A stretch of DNA of 64,000 nucleotides from Pigmentiphaga litoralis (GCF_014651835.1 NZ_BMXQ01000003.1:310001-374000), one strand, 5' to 3'. Positions 15,917-25,082 are shown, counted from the stretch's first letter. Made by a program: numbers and translations. The notes: generated by a model not told the origin, from the sequence alone.

Positions 15917-18235
15917 ATGAAACATACGTGGCAATTTTTCCGGGCGGGTGGCGTGGATCAGGTGCTGATCCGGTCGGGCGCCGATATCGCGCACCTTGAA
16001 GAACTGGATCAGAAACTGTGGGTGGCGCTGGCCTGCCCGACGCGTGGCATCGAGTTCGATTCGCGCACGCTGGACCTGATCGATACGGACAAGGATGGCC
16101 GCATCCGTCCGCCTGAAATCCTGGCGGCATGCAAATGGGCGGTGGCCCAGGTCAAGGACCCCGAGATCCTGGCAGAGGGCGGCGACAGTCTGCCCATCGA
16201 CGCCCTGGCCAACGACGGCACCGACGGTCCGCAACTGGCGGAAGAAGCGCGCCGCATTGCCGATCTGCTGGGCCGCGCCGACGGCGAACCCATCAACCTG
16301 GCCGATGTGACCGACCGCAGCAAGCTGCTCGCGGCCATGCGCTTCAATGGCGATGGTGTCGTGACCGTCAAGACGTCGGACGATCCGGACGTGCAGAAGA
16401 CGATCCAGCAGATCCTGGATACGCAGGGCGGGGTCAAGGACTACAGCGACGTGATCGGCGTGGACAAGGCGATGGCCGAGGCGTTTTTTGCGCAGGTCGA
16501 CAAACTGCGCACCTGGCATGGCGCCGTCAGTGGCGACGACACCGTCATGCCGCTGGGCGACGCGACCAAGGCCGCGGCCGACGCCGTGGCCGCGGTGCGC
16601 GCCAAGATCGACGATTATTTCACGCGCTGCCGGCTGGCGGCCTACGACGCGCGCGCGGTGCAGGCGCTGAACCCGTCGATCGAAACCTATCAGCATCTGG
16701 GCGCCCAGGCCTTGTCGCTGTCGTCACCCGAGGTGGCCGACCTGCCGCTGGCACCGGTCCATCCGGGACGCCCGCTGCCGCTGTCGGGCGAGCTCAACCC
16801 CGCGTGGTACTCAAAATTGAGCACGCTCAAGGAAAAGGCGGTCGCGCCGATGCTGGGCGAGTCGGTCGACGGGTTGACCGAGACGGCCTGGCGCGCGCTG
16901 GTCGACCGGCTCGAACCCTATGTGACCTGGACCGCCACGCGGCCCGAGACGCGCCTGGACGCGCTGAGCCTGGCCGACATCATGCGTATCGATGCCGACG
17001 CCCAGGCCGCCGTGCTGTCGCTGATCGAGCAAGACGCCCGGATGGGCCCGCACAACGCGCGCATCGGCGACCTGGAAAAGCTGCTGCGCTTCAAGCGCGA
17101 CCTGCTGCATCTGCTGAACAATTTCGTGTCCTTCAGCGAGTTCTATCGCCGCAAGGGCGCCATCTTCCAGGCCGGCACGCTGTACCTGGACGCACGCAGC
17201 TGCGAGCTGACGGTGGACGTGGCCGATGCGGCCAAACATGCGCAACTGGCCGGGCTGGCCAAGGCCTGCCTGGCCTATTGCACCTGCACGCGCCAGGGTC
17301 AGAAGAAGACCATCGTGGCGGCCTTTACGGCGGGCGATGTGGACTTTCTGTTCGTGGGCCGCAACGGCATTTTCTATGACCGGGACGGCAAGGACTGGGA
17401 CGCCACCATCACCAAGCTGATCGAAAATCCGACCAGCATTGGCCAGGCCATCTTTTCACCGTACAAGAAATTCCTGCGCATGATCGAAGAGCAGGTGGCC
17501 AAGCGCGCGGCCGCCAGTGACGCGGCGGCGCAGAAGCACCTGGGCGCGCTGGCCGCTGACGTGGCCACGGCCGACAAGACCAAGCCCGCCGCCACGCCGG
17601 CCACGCCGCCCGCGCCCTTGGGGTTCGGCACCAAGGTCGATGTCGGCACCGTAGCTGCCCTGGGGGTGGCGCTGGGCAGCATCAGTGCAGTGGCAGTCGG
17701 CATCTTCGGCAAGTTTGTCGACCTGGGGGGCTGGATACCCGTGGCGGTGATCGGCATTCTGGTGGCCATTTCCGGGCCGAGCGTGCTGATCGCCTGGCTG
17801 AAACTGCGGCAGCGCAGCCTGGGCCCGATCCTGGATGCCAGCGGCTGGGCGATCAACGGGCGCATGCGGATCAATGTGAAGCTGGGCGGGTCCTTGTCGC
17901 AGACGGCGCATGTGCCACGCAACGCGGCGCACCGCTTCAACGATCCGTTTGCCGACCGGCATGGCAAGGCCTATGCAATCGCGGGCGTGCTGGCGCTGAT
18001 CGTGGCGCTGGCGCTGGCCTGGCGGCTGGACTTTCTGAATGGCGTGCTGCCGGTATCGATGCGGCATCAGAGCACGCCGGAACCCGTGCCGGTGGTGGTG
18101 ACGCCGGCGGCCCGCGGCGCGACGACGGGTACCGGTGCGGCGGTCGCGCCCGCAGCGCCTGCACCTGCACCCGCACCTGCACCTGCACCCGCACCTGCAC
18201 CCGCAGCCCCCGTCGCCCCCGCCACCGCCTCCTGA
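15917..18235 (+). CDS. Large EF-hand membrane protein of unknown function
   Basis: A 772-residue protein that I do not recognise by function. Residues 56-67 (DTDKDGRIRPPE) are a full EF-hand calcium loop with ligands at positions 1, 3, 5 and 12 and the Gly at 6. A degenerate second loop lies near 142-153 (FNGDGVV). A long soluble region follows to about 560, then hydrophobic segments near 577-635 (probably two) and one near 685-705. The C-terminal tail is a Pro-Ala repeat encoded by a CCTGCACCCGCA-type DNA repeat. No signal peptide is seen, so the large N-terminal part is probably cytoplasmic. Confidence 0.8.
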   Translation: MKHTWQFFRAGGVDQVLIRSGADIAHLEELDQKLWVALACPTRGIEFDSRTLDLIDTDKDGRIRPPEILAACKWAVAQVKDPEILAEGGDSLPIDALANDGTDGPQLAEEARRIADLLGRADGEPINLADVTDRSKLLAAMRFNGDGVVTVKTSDDPDVQKTIQQILDTQGGVKDYSDVIGVDKAMAEAFFAQVDKLRTWHGAVSGDDTVMPLGDATKAAADAVAAVRAKIDDYFTRCRLAAYDARAVQALNPSIETYQHLGAQALSLSSPEVADLPLAPVHPGRPLPLSGELNPAWYSKLSTLKEKAVAPMLGESVDGLTETAWRALVDRLEPYVTWTATRPETRLDALSLADIMRIDADAQAAVLSLIEQDARMGPHNARIGDLEKLLRFKRDLLHLLNNFVSFSEFYRRKGAIFQAGTLYLDARSCELTVDVADAAKHAQLAGLAKACLAYCTCTRQGQKKTIVAAFTAGDVDFLFVGRNGIFYDRDGKDWDATITKLIENPTSIGQAIFSPYKKFLRMIEEQVAKRAAASDAAAQKHLGALAADVATADKTKPAATPATPPAPLGFGTKVDVGTVAALGVALGSISAVAVGIFGKFVDLGGWIPVAVIGILVAISGPSVLIAWLKLRQRSLGPILDASGWAINGRMRINVKLGGSLSQTAHVPRNAAHRFNDPFADRHGKAYAIAGVLALIVALALAWRLDFLNGVLPVSMRHQSTPEPVPVVVTPAARGATTGTGAAVAPAAPAPAPAPAPAPAPAPAAPVAPATAS

Positions 18236-18263
18236 TCCCCACCGGGACAACGCTGTCCTGCCC

Positions 18264-18287
18264 GCGCCCGCCGTGCAAGGCGGGCGC
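18264..18287. terminator. GC-rich hairpin after EF-hand gene
   Basis: GCGCCCGCC (18264-18272) pairs perfectly with GGCGGGCGC (18279-18287) around a six-base loop. No T-tract follows, so it may be only a weak terminator. A TACAAT box at 18291-18296 directly after it could be the -10 of the next gene. Confidence 0.4.
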
Positions 18288-18332
18288 ACTTACAATGCGG
18301 GCTGCGAGAATCAACGACGAAGTGAGCAGTTC

Positions 18333-18851
18333 ATGACCGATATTCCCGAATCGCCCGATCTGGACGAGGACGACAGCGCCGAAGGTGAAGCGCCGATCCA
18401 TGAAGCGCGCCTGTGGCGCGACGTGGGCTGGACCGCGCGTGTCATCAAGAATGAAGACGACGATGGCTGGGCCGTTGCGATGACCAAGTCAGGCGAAGTC
18501 GAGCCTGCACTGGTCGGCCCGTGGACCATGGGCCGCGACAAGAAGAACCCCAAGCCGCTCGATACATCGGCCTTCAACACCCTGGTCAAGACGGCGGCCG
18601 AAGTGCTGCGCCGGCACGAACAGCAGTTGCACGCGCAGATGCACAAGCAGATCACCGTCAACACCGACACCGGCCGCGTGACCGTCATGCTCGATATCGT
18701 GCCCGACGAGTACGACCCCTACGCCACGCTGGCGGCCGTGGATGAATACGGCGACACCCTGGCCAGCGTCCGCACGTCCCCCACGTTCAAGCTGAACATG
18801 ACCAGCGCGACGGCGTGGATCGCCAACGACTACCGCAAGCCGGGGCAGTAG
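18333..18851 (+). CDS. Conserved hypothetical protein
   Basis: A 172-residue soluble acidic protein (MTDIPESPDLDEDDSAEG at the start) with a mixed alpha/beta core and a cluster of His/Gln around EQQLHAQMHKQ. No known domain is recognised. The ATG at 18333 follows a possible promoter and sits before the KaiC/kinase operon, which runs in the opposite orientation and converges on it. No function can be inferred from the context. Confidence 0.75.
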   Translation: MTDIPESPDLDEDDSAEGEAPIHEARLWRDVGWTARVIKNEDDDGWAVAMTKSGEVEPALVGPWTMGRDKKNPKPLDTSAFNTLVKTAAEVLRRHEQQLHAQMHKQITVNTDTGRVTVMLDIVPDEYDPYATLAAVDEYGDTLASVRTSPTFKLNMTSATAWIANDYRKPGQ

Positions 18852-18891
18852 GCGGGAAGGTCGACAACACGAAGCGCCGCCGCGCCGCCGC

Positions 18892-19176
18892 CTAGGCCGC
18901 TGGCGGCGCCATCAGGCTGTCCGCCACGATGGCGCCCAGCTGCTGCAGGCTGAAGGGCTTCTGCAGCACGCGGTGCGCACCGATGGCGCCCGACGGCATC
19001 GGCAACTCGGCATAGCCGGTCGCCATCACCACCGGCAGGGCAGGGAAGTCCTTGCGGGCTTCCACGATCACCTCGGCGCCATTCATGCCGGGCATCGCAA
19101 AGTCCACCATCAACAGGTCGGGCACTTCGGCGCGCAGCATGTCCAGGCCGATCTGGCCCGATTCCGCCTGCAGCAC
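18892..19176 (-). pseudogene. Detached C-terminal part of the kinase receiver domain (frameshift remnant)
   Basis: This frame reads VLQAESGQIGLDMLRAEVPDLLMVDFAMPGMNG, the continuation expected after VESLQVLGYT of the upstream kinase. It contains the phospho-acceptor Asp (MVDFAMPG) and the conserved Lys (LQKPF). It lies in another frame from the kinase: on the coding strand TAC-AC is followed by GTG-CTG-CAG, one base short of Thr-Val-Leu-Gln, so a single-base deletion near 19176-19177 separates the parts. Unless it is a sequencing error, this piece is not expressed as part of the kinase. Confidence 0.8.
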
Positions 19177-20948
19177 GTGTAGCCCAGCACCTGCAGGGAC
19201 TCGACGATCAAGGCGCGCACGTCGGCGTCGTCGTCGATCACCAGGACCTTGGCGGCGGGCGCCGAGCCCGAGGTATCCGCGCGGTTGTCGCTTGCCTCGA
19301 CGGATTCGTCGGCCGCGCTCGGCAGCCAGATTTCGACCGACGTGCCCCGGTTGCGCTCGCTCAGGATCCGGGCGATCCCGCCCGACTGGCGCGCAATGCC
19401 ATACACCTGGCTCAGTCCCAGGCCGGTGCCCTTGCCGACAGGCTTGGTCGTAAAGAACGGATCGAATACCTTGGTGATCAGTTCCGGCGGGATGCCAGTG
19501 CCGGAATCGCGTACCGTGATCACGACGTAGCGGCCGGGCAGCAGATCGCCGCCTTCCGCCGTGCGCGCTTCGGCACGCACTTCCAGCGATCCGCCTTGCG
19601 GCATGGCGTCGCGCGCGTTGATCACCAGGTTCAGGATGGCCAGTTCGAGCTGGTTCTGGTCGGCCTTGGCCGGGGGCAGGTCGGGGTCGAACTGCGTGCG
19701 CATCGGAACGCGTGATCCCAATGCCGTGGTCATCAGGTCGCTCATGCCCTCGATCAGCGCGGGCACGTTGGTCGGCCGCAGATCCAGGTTCTGTCCGCGC
19801 GCAAAGGCCAGCAGTTGCGCCGTCAGCTTGGCGCCGCGCGCCACCGCCCGCTTGGCGTTCTCGGCATAACGCAGCACCTGCTCGTCTTTGGCCTTGATGC
19901 GGATCAGGTCGACGTTGCCAACAATCGAATTGAGCAGGTTGTTGAAGTCATGTGCAATGCCGCCGGTCAGCTGACCGACGGCTTCCATCTTCTGCAATTG
20001 CACCAGTGCCGACTGGCTGCGTTCGCGTTCTGCGACTTCGGTGGTCAGGCGATCGTTGGCGCGCGCCAGTTCGTGCGTGCGCTCCAGGATCCGCCGCTCC
20101 AGCGACTCGTTCAGGTCATGCAGTTCGCCGCGGCTGGTCTGCAAGGCCTGCTCGGCCAGGCGGCGCTCGGTCACGTCTTGCGTGACCCCGGCAATGCTCT
20201 CGACGTTGCCCTGCTCGTCCAGCACGGCGCGGCCACGCATCTCGATCCAGTGCGCCGACCCATCGGGCCAGGAAATCAGGCACGCGCAGTCAAAGTCAGT
20301 GCTTTCTCCACGCGCCAGTTCCACGGCCGCTTCCAGCGACGCACGCGCCTGGTCGTGCACGGCGCCGATCAGCTCGTCATAGGCAAAGGACTCGTGCGGC
20401 TGGCGGCCGAAGTCGGCCTTGCAGTCGTCGGACGCGAACAGCTTCATGTCGGACAGCCGGATGCGCCAGGCGCCCAGCCGACCTGCCTTGAGCGCCAGAC
20501 GCAGATTGCGTTCGGCTTCGAGCCGCTCGATCAGCTGCGCGCGCGCAACGTACTGGCGCCGCCGCCCGCGCAGGCTGGAGAGCACCGCGTGGCACAGCGT
20601 TTTGGCATGCAGGGGCCGTTCCAGAATCAGCAGGTTGCCCAGCGGATCGAGTGCGCCGGCGGAATTGCGGCGCGCGCGTGCCCTATCGGTCGACGACAGG
20701 ACAATGAACGGGAAGTCGGACCAGGCCGGCTGCTGCGACAGCCATCCGGACACCACGGCGATGCCTTCGGGCGTCAGCGCTTCTTCTGCGATCAGCGCGC
20801 AGCCTGCGCCGGCCGATAGTTCGCGCATCAGTTCGGCCAGGTCGACGCAGATCCGGGCGCCAATGTGCACCTGTTCCACGACCTGCGCCACGACCGCGGC
20901 ATCACGGCCGCGCGGCGCCAGGATCAGCGCGAGTTCTTCCTGCTGCAT
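19110..20948 (-). CDS. PAS hybrid histidine kinase, truncated in its receiver domain
   Basis: Start ATG 20948 shares one base with the stop of the KaiC-like gene (TGATG), so the pair is coupled. Residues 1-130 look like a receiver-like or pseudo-receiver domain. A PAS/PAC follows at about 150-265 (GVTQDVTERR), then a coiled coil to about 315. HisKA has H333 in [11 protein letters not shown], and HATPase has NLVINARDAMPQGG, RDSGTGIP and [10 protein letters not shown]. The terminal receiver begins correctly (VLVIDDDADVRALIVESLQVLGYT) and then runs into an aberrant frame (CCRRNRARSA) and stops. The phospho-acceptor Asp is therefore lost from this product. Confidence 0.85.
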   Translation of the reverse strand: MQQEELALILAPRGRDAAVVAQVVEQVHIGARICVDLAELMRELSAGAGCALIAEEALTPEGIAVVSGWLSQQPAWSDFPFIVLSSTDRARARRNSAGALDPLGNLLILERPLHAKTLCHAVLSSLRGRRRQYVARAQLIERLEAERNLRLALKAGRLGAWRIRLSDMKLFASDDCKADFGRQPHESFAYDELIGAVHDQARASLEAAVELARGESTDFDCACLISWPDGSAHWIEMRGRAVLDEQGNVESIAGVTQDVTERRLAEQALQTSRGELHDLNESLERRILERTHELARANDRLTTEVAERERSQSALVQLQKMEAVGQLTGGIAHDFNNLLNSIVGNVDLIRIKAKDEQVLRYAENAKRAVARGAKLTAQLLAFARGQNLDLRPTNVPALIEGMSDLMTTALGSRVPMRTQFDPDLPPAKADQNQLELAILNLVINARDAMPQGGSLEVRAEARTAEGGDLLPGRYVVITVRDSGTGIPPELITKVFDPFFTTKPVGKGTGLGLSQVYGIARQSGGIARILSERNRGTSVEIWLPSAADESVEASDNRADTSGSAPAAKVLVIDDDADVRALIVESLQVLGYTCCRRNRARSAWTCCAPKCPTC

Positions 20949-22477
20949 CAATTGTTGTCGGAAATATCGGGATCGAGCAGGGCGACCGTGCCGCGGTAGG
21001 TCGGCACGCCCGACAGGACGCCCTCGAAGTCGGTCAGGGCTTCCCCGATACGGATACCGGTGCCCGGCGCGACGCGGAATTCGCGGATCATCCGGCCATG
21101 CGCGCTGGTACGACTCTTGAGCGCCGAGATGGCGGTCAGGATCTCGCCTTGTGCTTCGAAAAAACGGAACAGCAATACCGCATCGCTCAGATAGCTGAGG
21201 TCGATGTCGGACCGGATCTCGCCGATGAAGCCATGCTGGCCCAGGATCAGGATCGTCGTCACGCCGCGCTGGTTTAGGTAGGCCAGCAGTTCATGCATGT
21301 GCAGCATGAGGAAACGTTCGCCGGGCATGGCCTGGATGTAGGCATTCAGGCTGTCGATGACCAGCATCTTCGCGCCGTCGGTTTCCACCGCATGGCGCAC
21401 GGCCGAAGAGAATTCGCCCGGCGACAACTCGGCCGGATCGACCTGCCGCATTTCGAGCGCGCCGCTGTCGAGATAGGGCTGCAGGTCCATGCCCAGCAAC
21501 CTGGATCGTGTCAGCAGGGTGCCGACGCCCTCGTCGAACAGGTAATACACGACCCGGCCGCCACGTTCCAGGGCCGTCAGGACGCAGCGGATGGCGGTCG
21601 TGGTCTTGCCGGCGCCCGACGGCCCGCTCAATAGCGTGTTGGTGCCAGGGACGAGGCCGCCGCCGATCAGATCGTCCAGCGCGGGCACGCCGGTGGACAG
21701 CGGATCGGACACGAAATTGTTGTGATGCTCCGCTGCGACCAGCCGTGGGTAGACGATCATGCCGCCGCGTTGCAGCCGGATGTCGTGGTAGCCGCCATCG
21801 AACTGGATGCCCCGCATCTTGATGACGCGCACGCGCCGCCGTTCCGGCCCGAACTCCTGCACGTACTGGTCCAGGCTCATGACGCCATGCGCGATGCTGT
21901 GCAACTGCAGATCGCCGGGCTCGGACGTCTTGTCGTCCAGCAGCAAGACCGTGCACTCCCGATTGGCAAAGAAATGCTTGAGCGCAAGGATCTGCCGGCG
22001 GTAGCGCAGCGGGCTCTGGGCCAGCAGCCGCATTTCAGAGAGGCTGTCGAACACGATCAGGGCGGGGCCCAGTTCTTCAACCCGCGCCATGACGTTGCGC
22101 GTCGTCTCGTTCAACTCCATGTCGGCCGGGTGCAGGATGGACTGCCCCGAGTCCAGGTCCAGGCCCGCCTCATTCACCAGTTCATACACGTCGATGCCAT
22201 CGAGCGACCAGTCGTGCGTCGCGGCGGCAGCCACCAATTCCTGTTGCGTCTCGGACAGCGTGATGTACAGGCAGCGGTCACCGCGCGCCACGCCCGCCCG
22301 CAGGAACTGCAGCGCCACCGTGGTCTTGCCCGTCCCCGGCGTGCCTTCAAGCAGGTACAGGCGGTTAGGCGTAAGGCCGCCCCGAAGCACCGTATCCAGG
22401 CCAGCAATGCCGGTCGACAGTCTCGGCGTGGTGGTCGGTTGCGGGGCGGTGTTGTGGAAGGAGAAGATCGGGGGCAT
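20948..22477 (-). CDS. KaiC-like double RecA-domain ATPase
   Basis: A 509-residue protein with two tandem KaiC domains. The first has Walker A GTPGTGKT (45-52), Glu 76 in TLSETQ and Walker B ALIVFDS. The second has Walker A GPSGAGKT (285-292), Glu 316 in LFDEG and Walker B MLVIDS. The segment DLSYLSDAVLL aligns with the KaiC phosphorylation segment and offers S428 where KaiC has Ser431 and Y429 where KaiC has Thr432. KaiA and KaiB are absent. Fusion-like operon pairing with a sensor kinase is known for non-cyanobacterial KaiC homologues and suggests ATP-dependent signalling, not necessarily a clock. Start 22477 begins the homologous region. Confidence 0.9.
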   Translation of the reverse strand: MPPIFSFHNTAPQPTTTPRLSTGIAGLDTVLRGGLTPNRLYLLEGTPGTGKTTVALQFLRAGVARGDRCLYITLSETQQELVAAAATHDWSLDGIDVYELVNEAGLDLDSGQSILHPADMELNETTRNVMARVEELGPALIVFDSLSEMRLLAQSPLRYRRQILALKHFFANRECTVLLLDDKTSEPGDLQLHSIAHGVMSLDQYVQEFGPERRRVRVIKMRGIQFDGGYHDIRLQRGGMIVYPRLVAAEHHNNFVSDPLSTGVPALDDLIGGGLVPGTNTLLSGPSGAGKTTTAIRCVLTALERGGRVVYYLFDEGVGTLLTRSRLLGMDLQPYLDSGALEMRQVDPAELSPGEFSSAVRHAVETDGAKMLVIDSLNAYIQAMPGERFLMLHMHELLAYLNQRGVTTILILGQHGFIGEIRSDIDLSYLSDAVLLFRFFEAQGEILTAISALKSRTSAHGRMIREFRVAPGTGIRIGEALTDFEGVLSGVPTYRGTVALLDPDISDNN

Positions 22478-22625
22478 ACGTGACGGGCGCGCTCGGGCAA
22501 ATGAGAGCGGACGCTCTCCACATGGCATTGTGCCAGAGCACTTTTGCTGTCATGAACAGATACACGTCGTGTTGCGTTATGTCACCTTGTCTTACTGTTG
22601 AGTTAACCGGAAGCGGGCGGGTGGC

Positions 22626-23558
22626 TCACCGAAACACAGCCCCCGCCGCACGCGTAGCGGCGCGCGCCACGACGGCGCGCCAGAACGCTTCGGCAGCTGC
22701 CGCCCCTGCCGCGCGGTGCCGAAACAGGCGGATGCCGATGGGCAAATGCCACTCCGCACCGCCGGCATCCACCAGCCGGCCGGCGGCCAGTTCTTCCTGC
22801 ATCAGGCTTTGCGGCAGCCAGGCGATGCCACGGCCATCAAGCGCCATCGACTTGAGCACGGTTGCCAGATGCGCCGTGAAGACGGGTTCGGCGCCAGCCG
22901 CGTCCAGCGCCGCCTGCCGCTGATCGCGCACGATGCGTCCCAGGCCGGATTCCGGGGTATAGGCCAGCAAGGGTACCCGTGCGCGGCTGCGGCGCGACAG
23001 GGTGTGCCGCGGCTTGCCTTGCGCGGTGGCGGCCACGACCGGCATCAGGACATCGGTGCCGACTTCGGTACTCGTGAAGTCGGCATCGGGCAACCGCACC
23101 GGCAGATGCGGATGGGCGTGGCACAGCATGAATTGCGCGCGGCCCTGCAGCATCAGCGACTCGCATTGCGGCATGACGTCCGACACCAGCTGGATCGGAC
23201 CAATGGGTGCATGCGATTCGAGTCCGCGCAACCACGTGGGCAGGAAGGTCAGCGATAGCGCGTGGGTGGCGACAAAACGCAGCGTGGAGGAACTGGCGTC
23301 GGCCACGGCCCGCGCTTCGTCGGGCACCCGCGCAACGCGCGCGGTGATCTCTTCGGCCACGCCGCGAAACCACTCGCCGGCGTCGGTCAGCGTGACCGGA
23401 TGGGTGCTGCGGTCGAACAGGTCGACGCCCAGCCAGGTTTCGAGGGCGCGGATGCGGCGGCTGAACGCGGGCTGCGTCATGTGGCAGTCGCGCGCAGCGC
23501 GCGAAAAGTTGCCGCTGGCCGCCAGCGTCAGGAAATCGTTCAACCACGTGAAATTCAT
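22626..23558 (-). CDS. LysR-family regulator, probably of tarD
   Basis: Start MNFTWLNDFLTLAASGNFSRAARDC begins the LysR helix-turn-helix (recognition region TQPAFSRRIRALETWLG); an ATG one codon upstream is equally possible. The product is about 310 residues, usual for the family, with a typical co-inducer domain (TLRFVATHALSLTFLP). It diverges from tarD with a 176-base spacer, so it most likely controls tartrate dehydratase expression in response to tartrate or a related acid; this is inferred from neighbourhood only. Confidence 0.9.
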   Translation of the reverse strand: MNFTWLNDFLTLAASGNFSRAARDCHMTQPAFSRRIRALETWLGVDLFDRSTHPVTLTDAGEWFRGVAEEITARVARVPDEARAVADASSSTLRFVATHALSLTFLPTWLRGLESHAPIGPIQLVSDVMPQCESLMLQGRAQFMLCHAHPHLPVRLPDADFTSTEVGTDVLMPVVAATAQGKPRHTLSRRSRARVPLLAYTPESGLGRIVRDQRQAALDAAGAEPVFTAHLATVLKSMALDGRGIAWLPQSLMQEELAAGRLVDAGGAEWHLPIGIRLFRHRAAGAAAAEAFWRAVVARAATRAAGAVFR

Positions 23559-23734
23559 CATCGATGCTTTGACGGCATAAAGGCAGAGAAAACGGGCATT
23601 GGACGCATCCGGCAGGGCGCGCGAAGATGCGTGCACTGCTTCTGACGGTGTCGATGCGACCCGGCGCAGTACTTATACACCGAGCGCTGCCGTGCAATCT
23701 GCCTGCGGCGCGCTCTTTCCAGCAGGACGCCACC

Positions 23735-24901
23735 ATGAAAATCGTCGATATCCGCGAAGCCACCAAGCCGATCAAGTCGGACATCCGGAACGCCTACATC
23801 AACTTCTCGAAGATGACCCTGAGCCTGGTCGCGGTGGTCACCGATGTGATCCGCGATGGCAAGCCGGTGATCGGTTACGGGTTCAACTCCAACGGCCGTT
23901 ATGGTCAGGGCTCGTTGATGCGCGAGCGGTTCCTGCCGCGCATCCTGGAAGCCGATCCGGCCAGCCTGCTCGACGACGAACGCGACAACCTGGATCCGCA
24001 CAAGATCTGGGCCACCATGATGACCGACGAAAAGCCGGGCGGCCATGGTGAACGGTCCGTGGCCGTGGGCACGATCGACATGGCCGTGTGGGATGCCGTC
24101 GCCAAGATCGAAGGCAAGCCGCTGTACCAGCTGCTGGCCGAACGGTATGGCAACGGCGAAGCCAATCGCAAGGTGTACGTGTATGCCGCCGGCGGCTACT
24201 ACTGGCCCGGCCAGGGCATCGAAGGCCTGGAGCGCGAAATGCGCAGCTACCTGGACCGCGGCTATTCGGTGGTCAAGAAAAAGATCGGCGGCGCATCGCT
24301 GTCCGAAGACCGCAAGCGCATTGAAGCCGTGCTGCGTCTGCTCGGCCCGGGCCAGAAACTGGCGGTGGATGCCAACGGCCGCTTCGACCTGAAGACCGCA
24401 GTCGAGTACGCCAAGGCGCTGTCCGACTACGACCTGTTCTGGTACGAAGAAGCGGGCGATCCGCTGGACTACGCGCTGCAGGCCGAACTCGCGCCGCACT
24501 ATGCCGGGTCGATGGCGACGGGTGAAAACCTGTTCTCGATGCAGGATGCGCGCAACCTGATCCGGTATGGCGGCATGCGTCCTGATCGCGACTATCTGCA
24601 GTTCGACTGCGCGTTGAGCTATGGCCTGGTCGAATACCTGCGCACGCTGGATATGTTGAAGGAACATGGCTGGTCGCCCTCGCGCTGTGTGCCGCATGGC
24701 GGGCACCAGATGTCGCTTGCGATCGCGGCCGGCCTCGGCCTGGGCGGCAACGAGTCCTACCCGGATCTGTTCCAGCCCTACGGCGGCTTCCCCGACGGCG
24801 TGAAGGTGGTGGACAGCTATGTCACGCTGCCGGAACTGCCGGGCATCGGCTTCGAAGGCAAGGCCGACCTGTATGCCGAGATGAAGGCGCTGGCGAGCTG
24901 A
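23735..24901 (+). CDS. tarD: D(-)-tartrate dehydratase (enolase superfamily)
   Basis: The 388-residue product belongs to the mandelate-racemase branch of the enolase superfamily. Key residues fall one position from those I recall for Bradyrhizobium tartrate dehydratase: the KxK motif ends at K183 (VVKKKIGG), metal ligands are D212 (VDANGRFD), E238 (FWYEEAGD) and E264 (ATGENLF), and the catalytic His is H321 (CVPHGGHQ). The reaction is dehydration of D-tartrate to oxaloacetate, in the cytoplasm. Start 23735 has AGGA upstream; length is the family length. A bidirectional terminator follows and a LysR gene diverges from it. Confidence 0.9.
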   Translation: MKIVDIREATKPIKSDIRNAYINFSKMTLSLVAVVTDVIRDGKPVIGYGFNSNGRYGQGSLMRERFLPRILEADPASLLDDERDNLDPHKIWATMMTDEKPGGHGERSVAVGTIDMAVWDAVAKIEGKPLYQLLAERYGNGEANRKVYVYAAGGYYWPGQGIEGLEREMRSYLDRGYSVVKKKIGGASLSEDRKRIEAVLRLLGPGQKLAVDANGRFDLKTAVEYAKALSDYDLFWYEEAGDPLDYALQAELAPHYAGSMATGENLFSMQDARNLIRYGGMRPDRDYLQFDCALSYGLVEYLRTLDMLKEHGWSPSRCVPHGGHQMSLAIAAGLGLGGNESYPDLFQPYGGFPDGVKVVDSYVTLPELPGIGFEGKADLYAEMKALAS

Positions 24902-24985
24902 TGTTGGCACGCTGATGGGGTAAGTCGATGTCTTGCGTAGGCATGCAGGCATCGCATCTCAGTCTTCCCTGATCGCCGGCGAATG

Positions 24986-25022
24986 AAAAGCGCCAGTCCC
25001 GGTGTTGCGGACTGGCGCTTTT
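24986..25022. terminator. Bidirectional intrinsic terminator
   Basis: AAAAGCGCCAGTCC (24986-24999) pairs perfectly with GGACTGGCGCTTTT (25009-25022), a 14-bp stem with a nine-base loop. A-tract and T-tract flank the stem, so it can stop both tarD and the convergent hydrolase gene. Confidence 0.9.
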
Positions 25023-25082
25023 GTATTCCCGGACAAGGCAGGCTGGAAGCGCCGCGTGGCGCCTTCCGCTGCCACGCCTTCC

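Noticed and set aside
18150-18215. CCTGCACCCGCA-type repeat resembling a minisatellite.
   Set aside because: It lies in frame and encodes the Pro-Ala tail of the EF-hand protein; only the coding explanation is needed.
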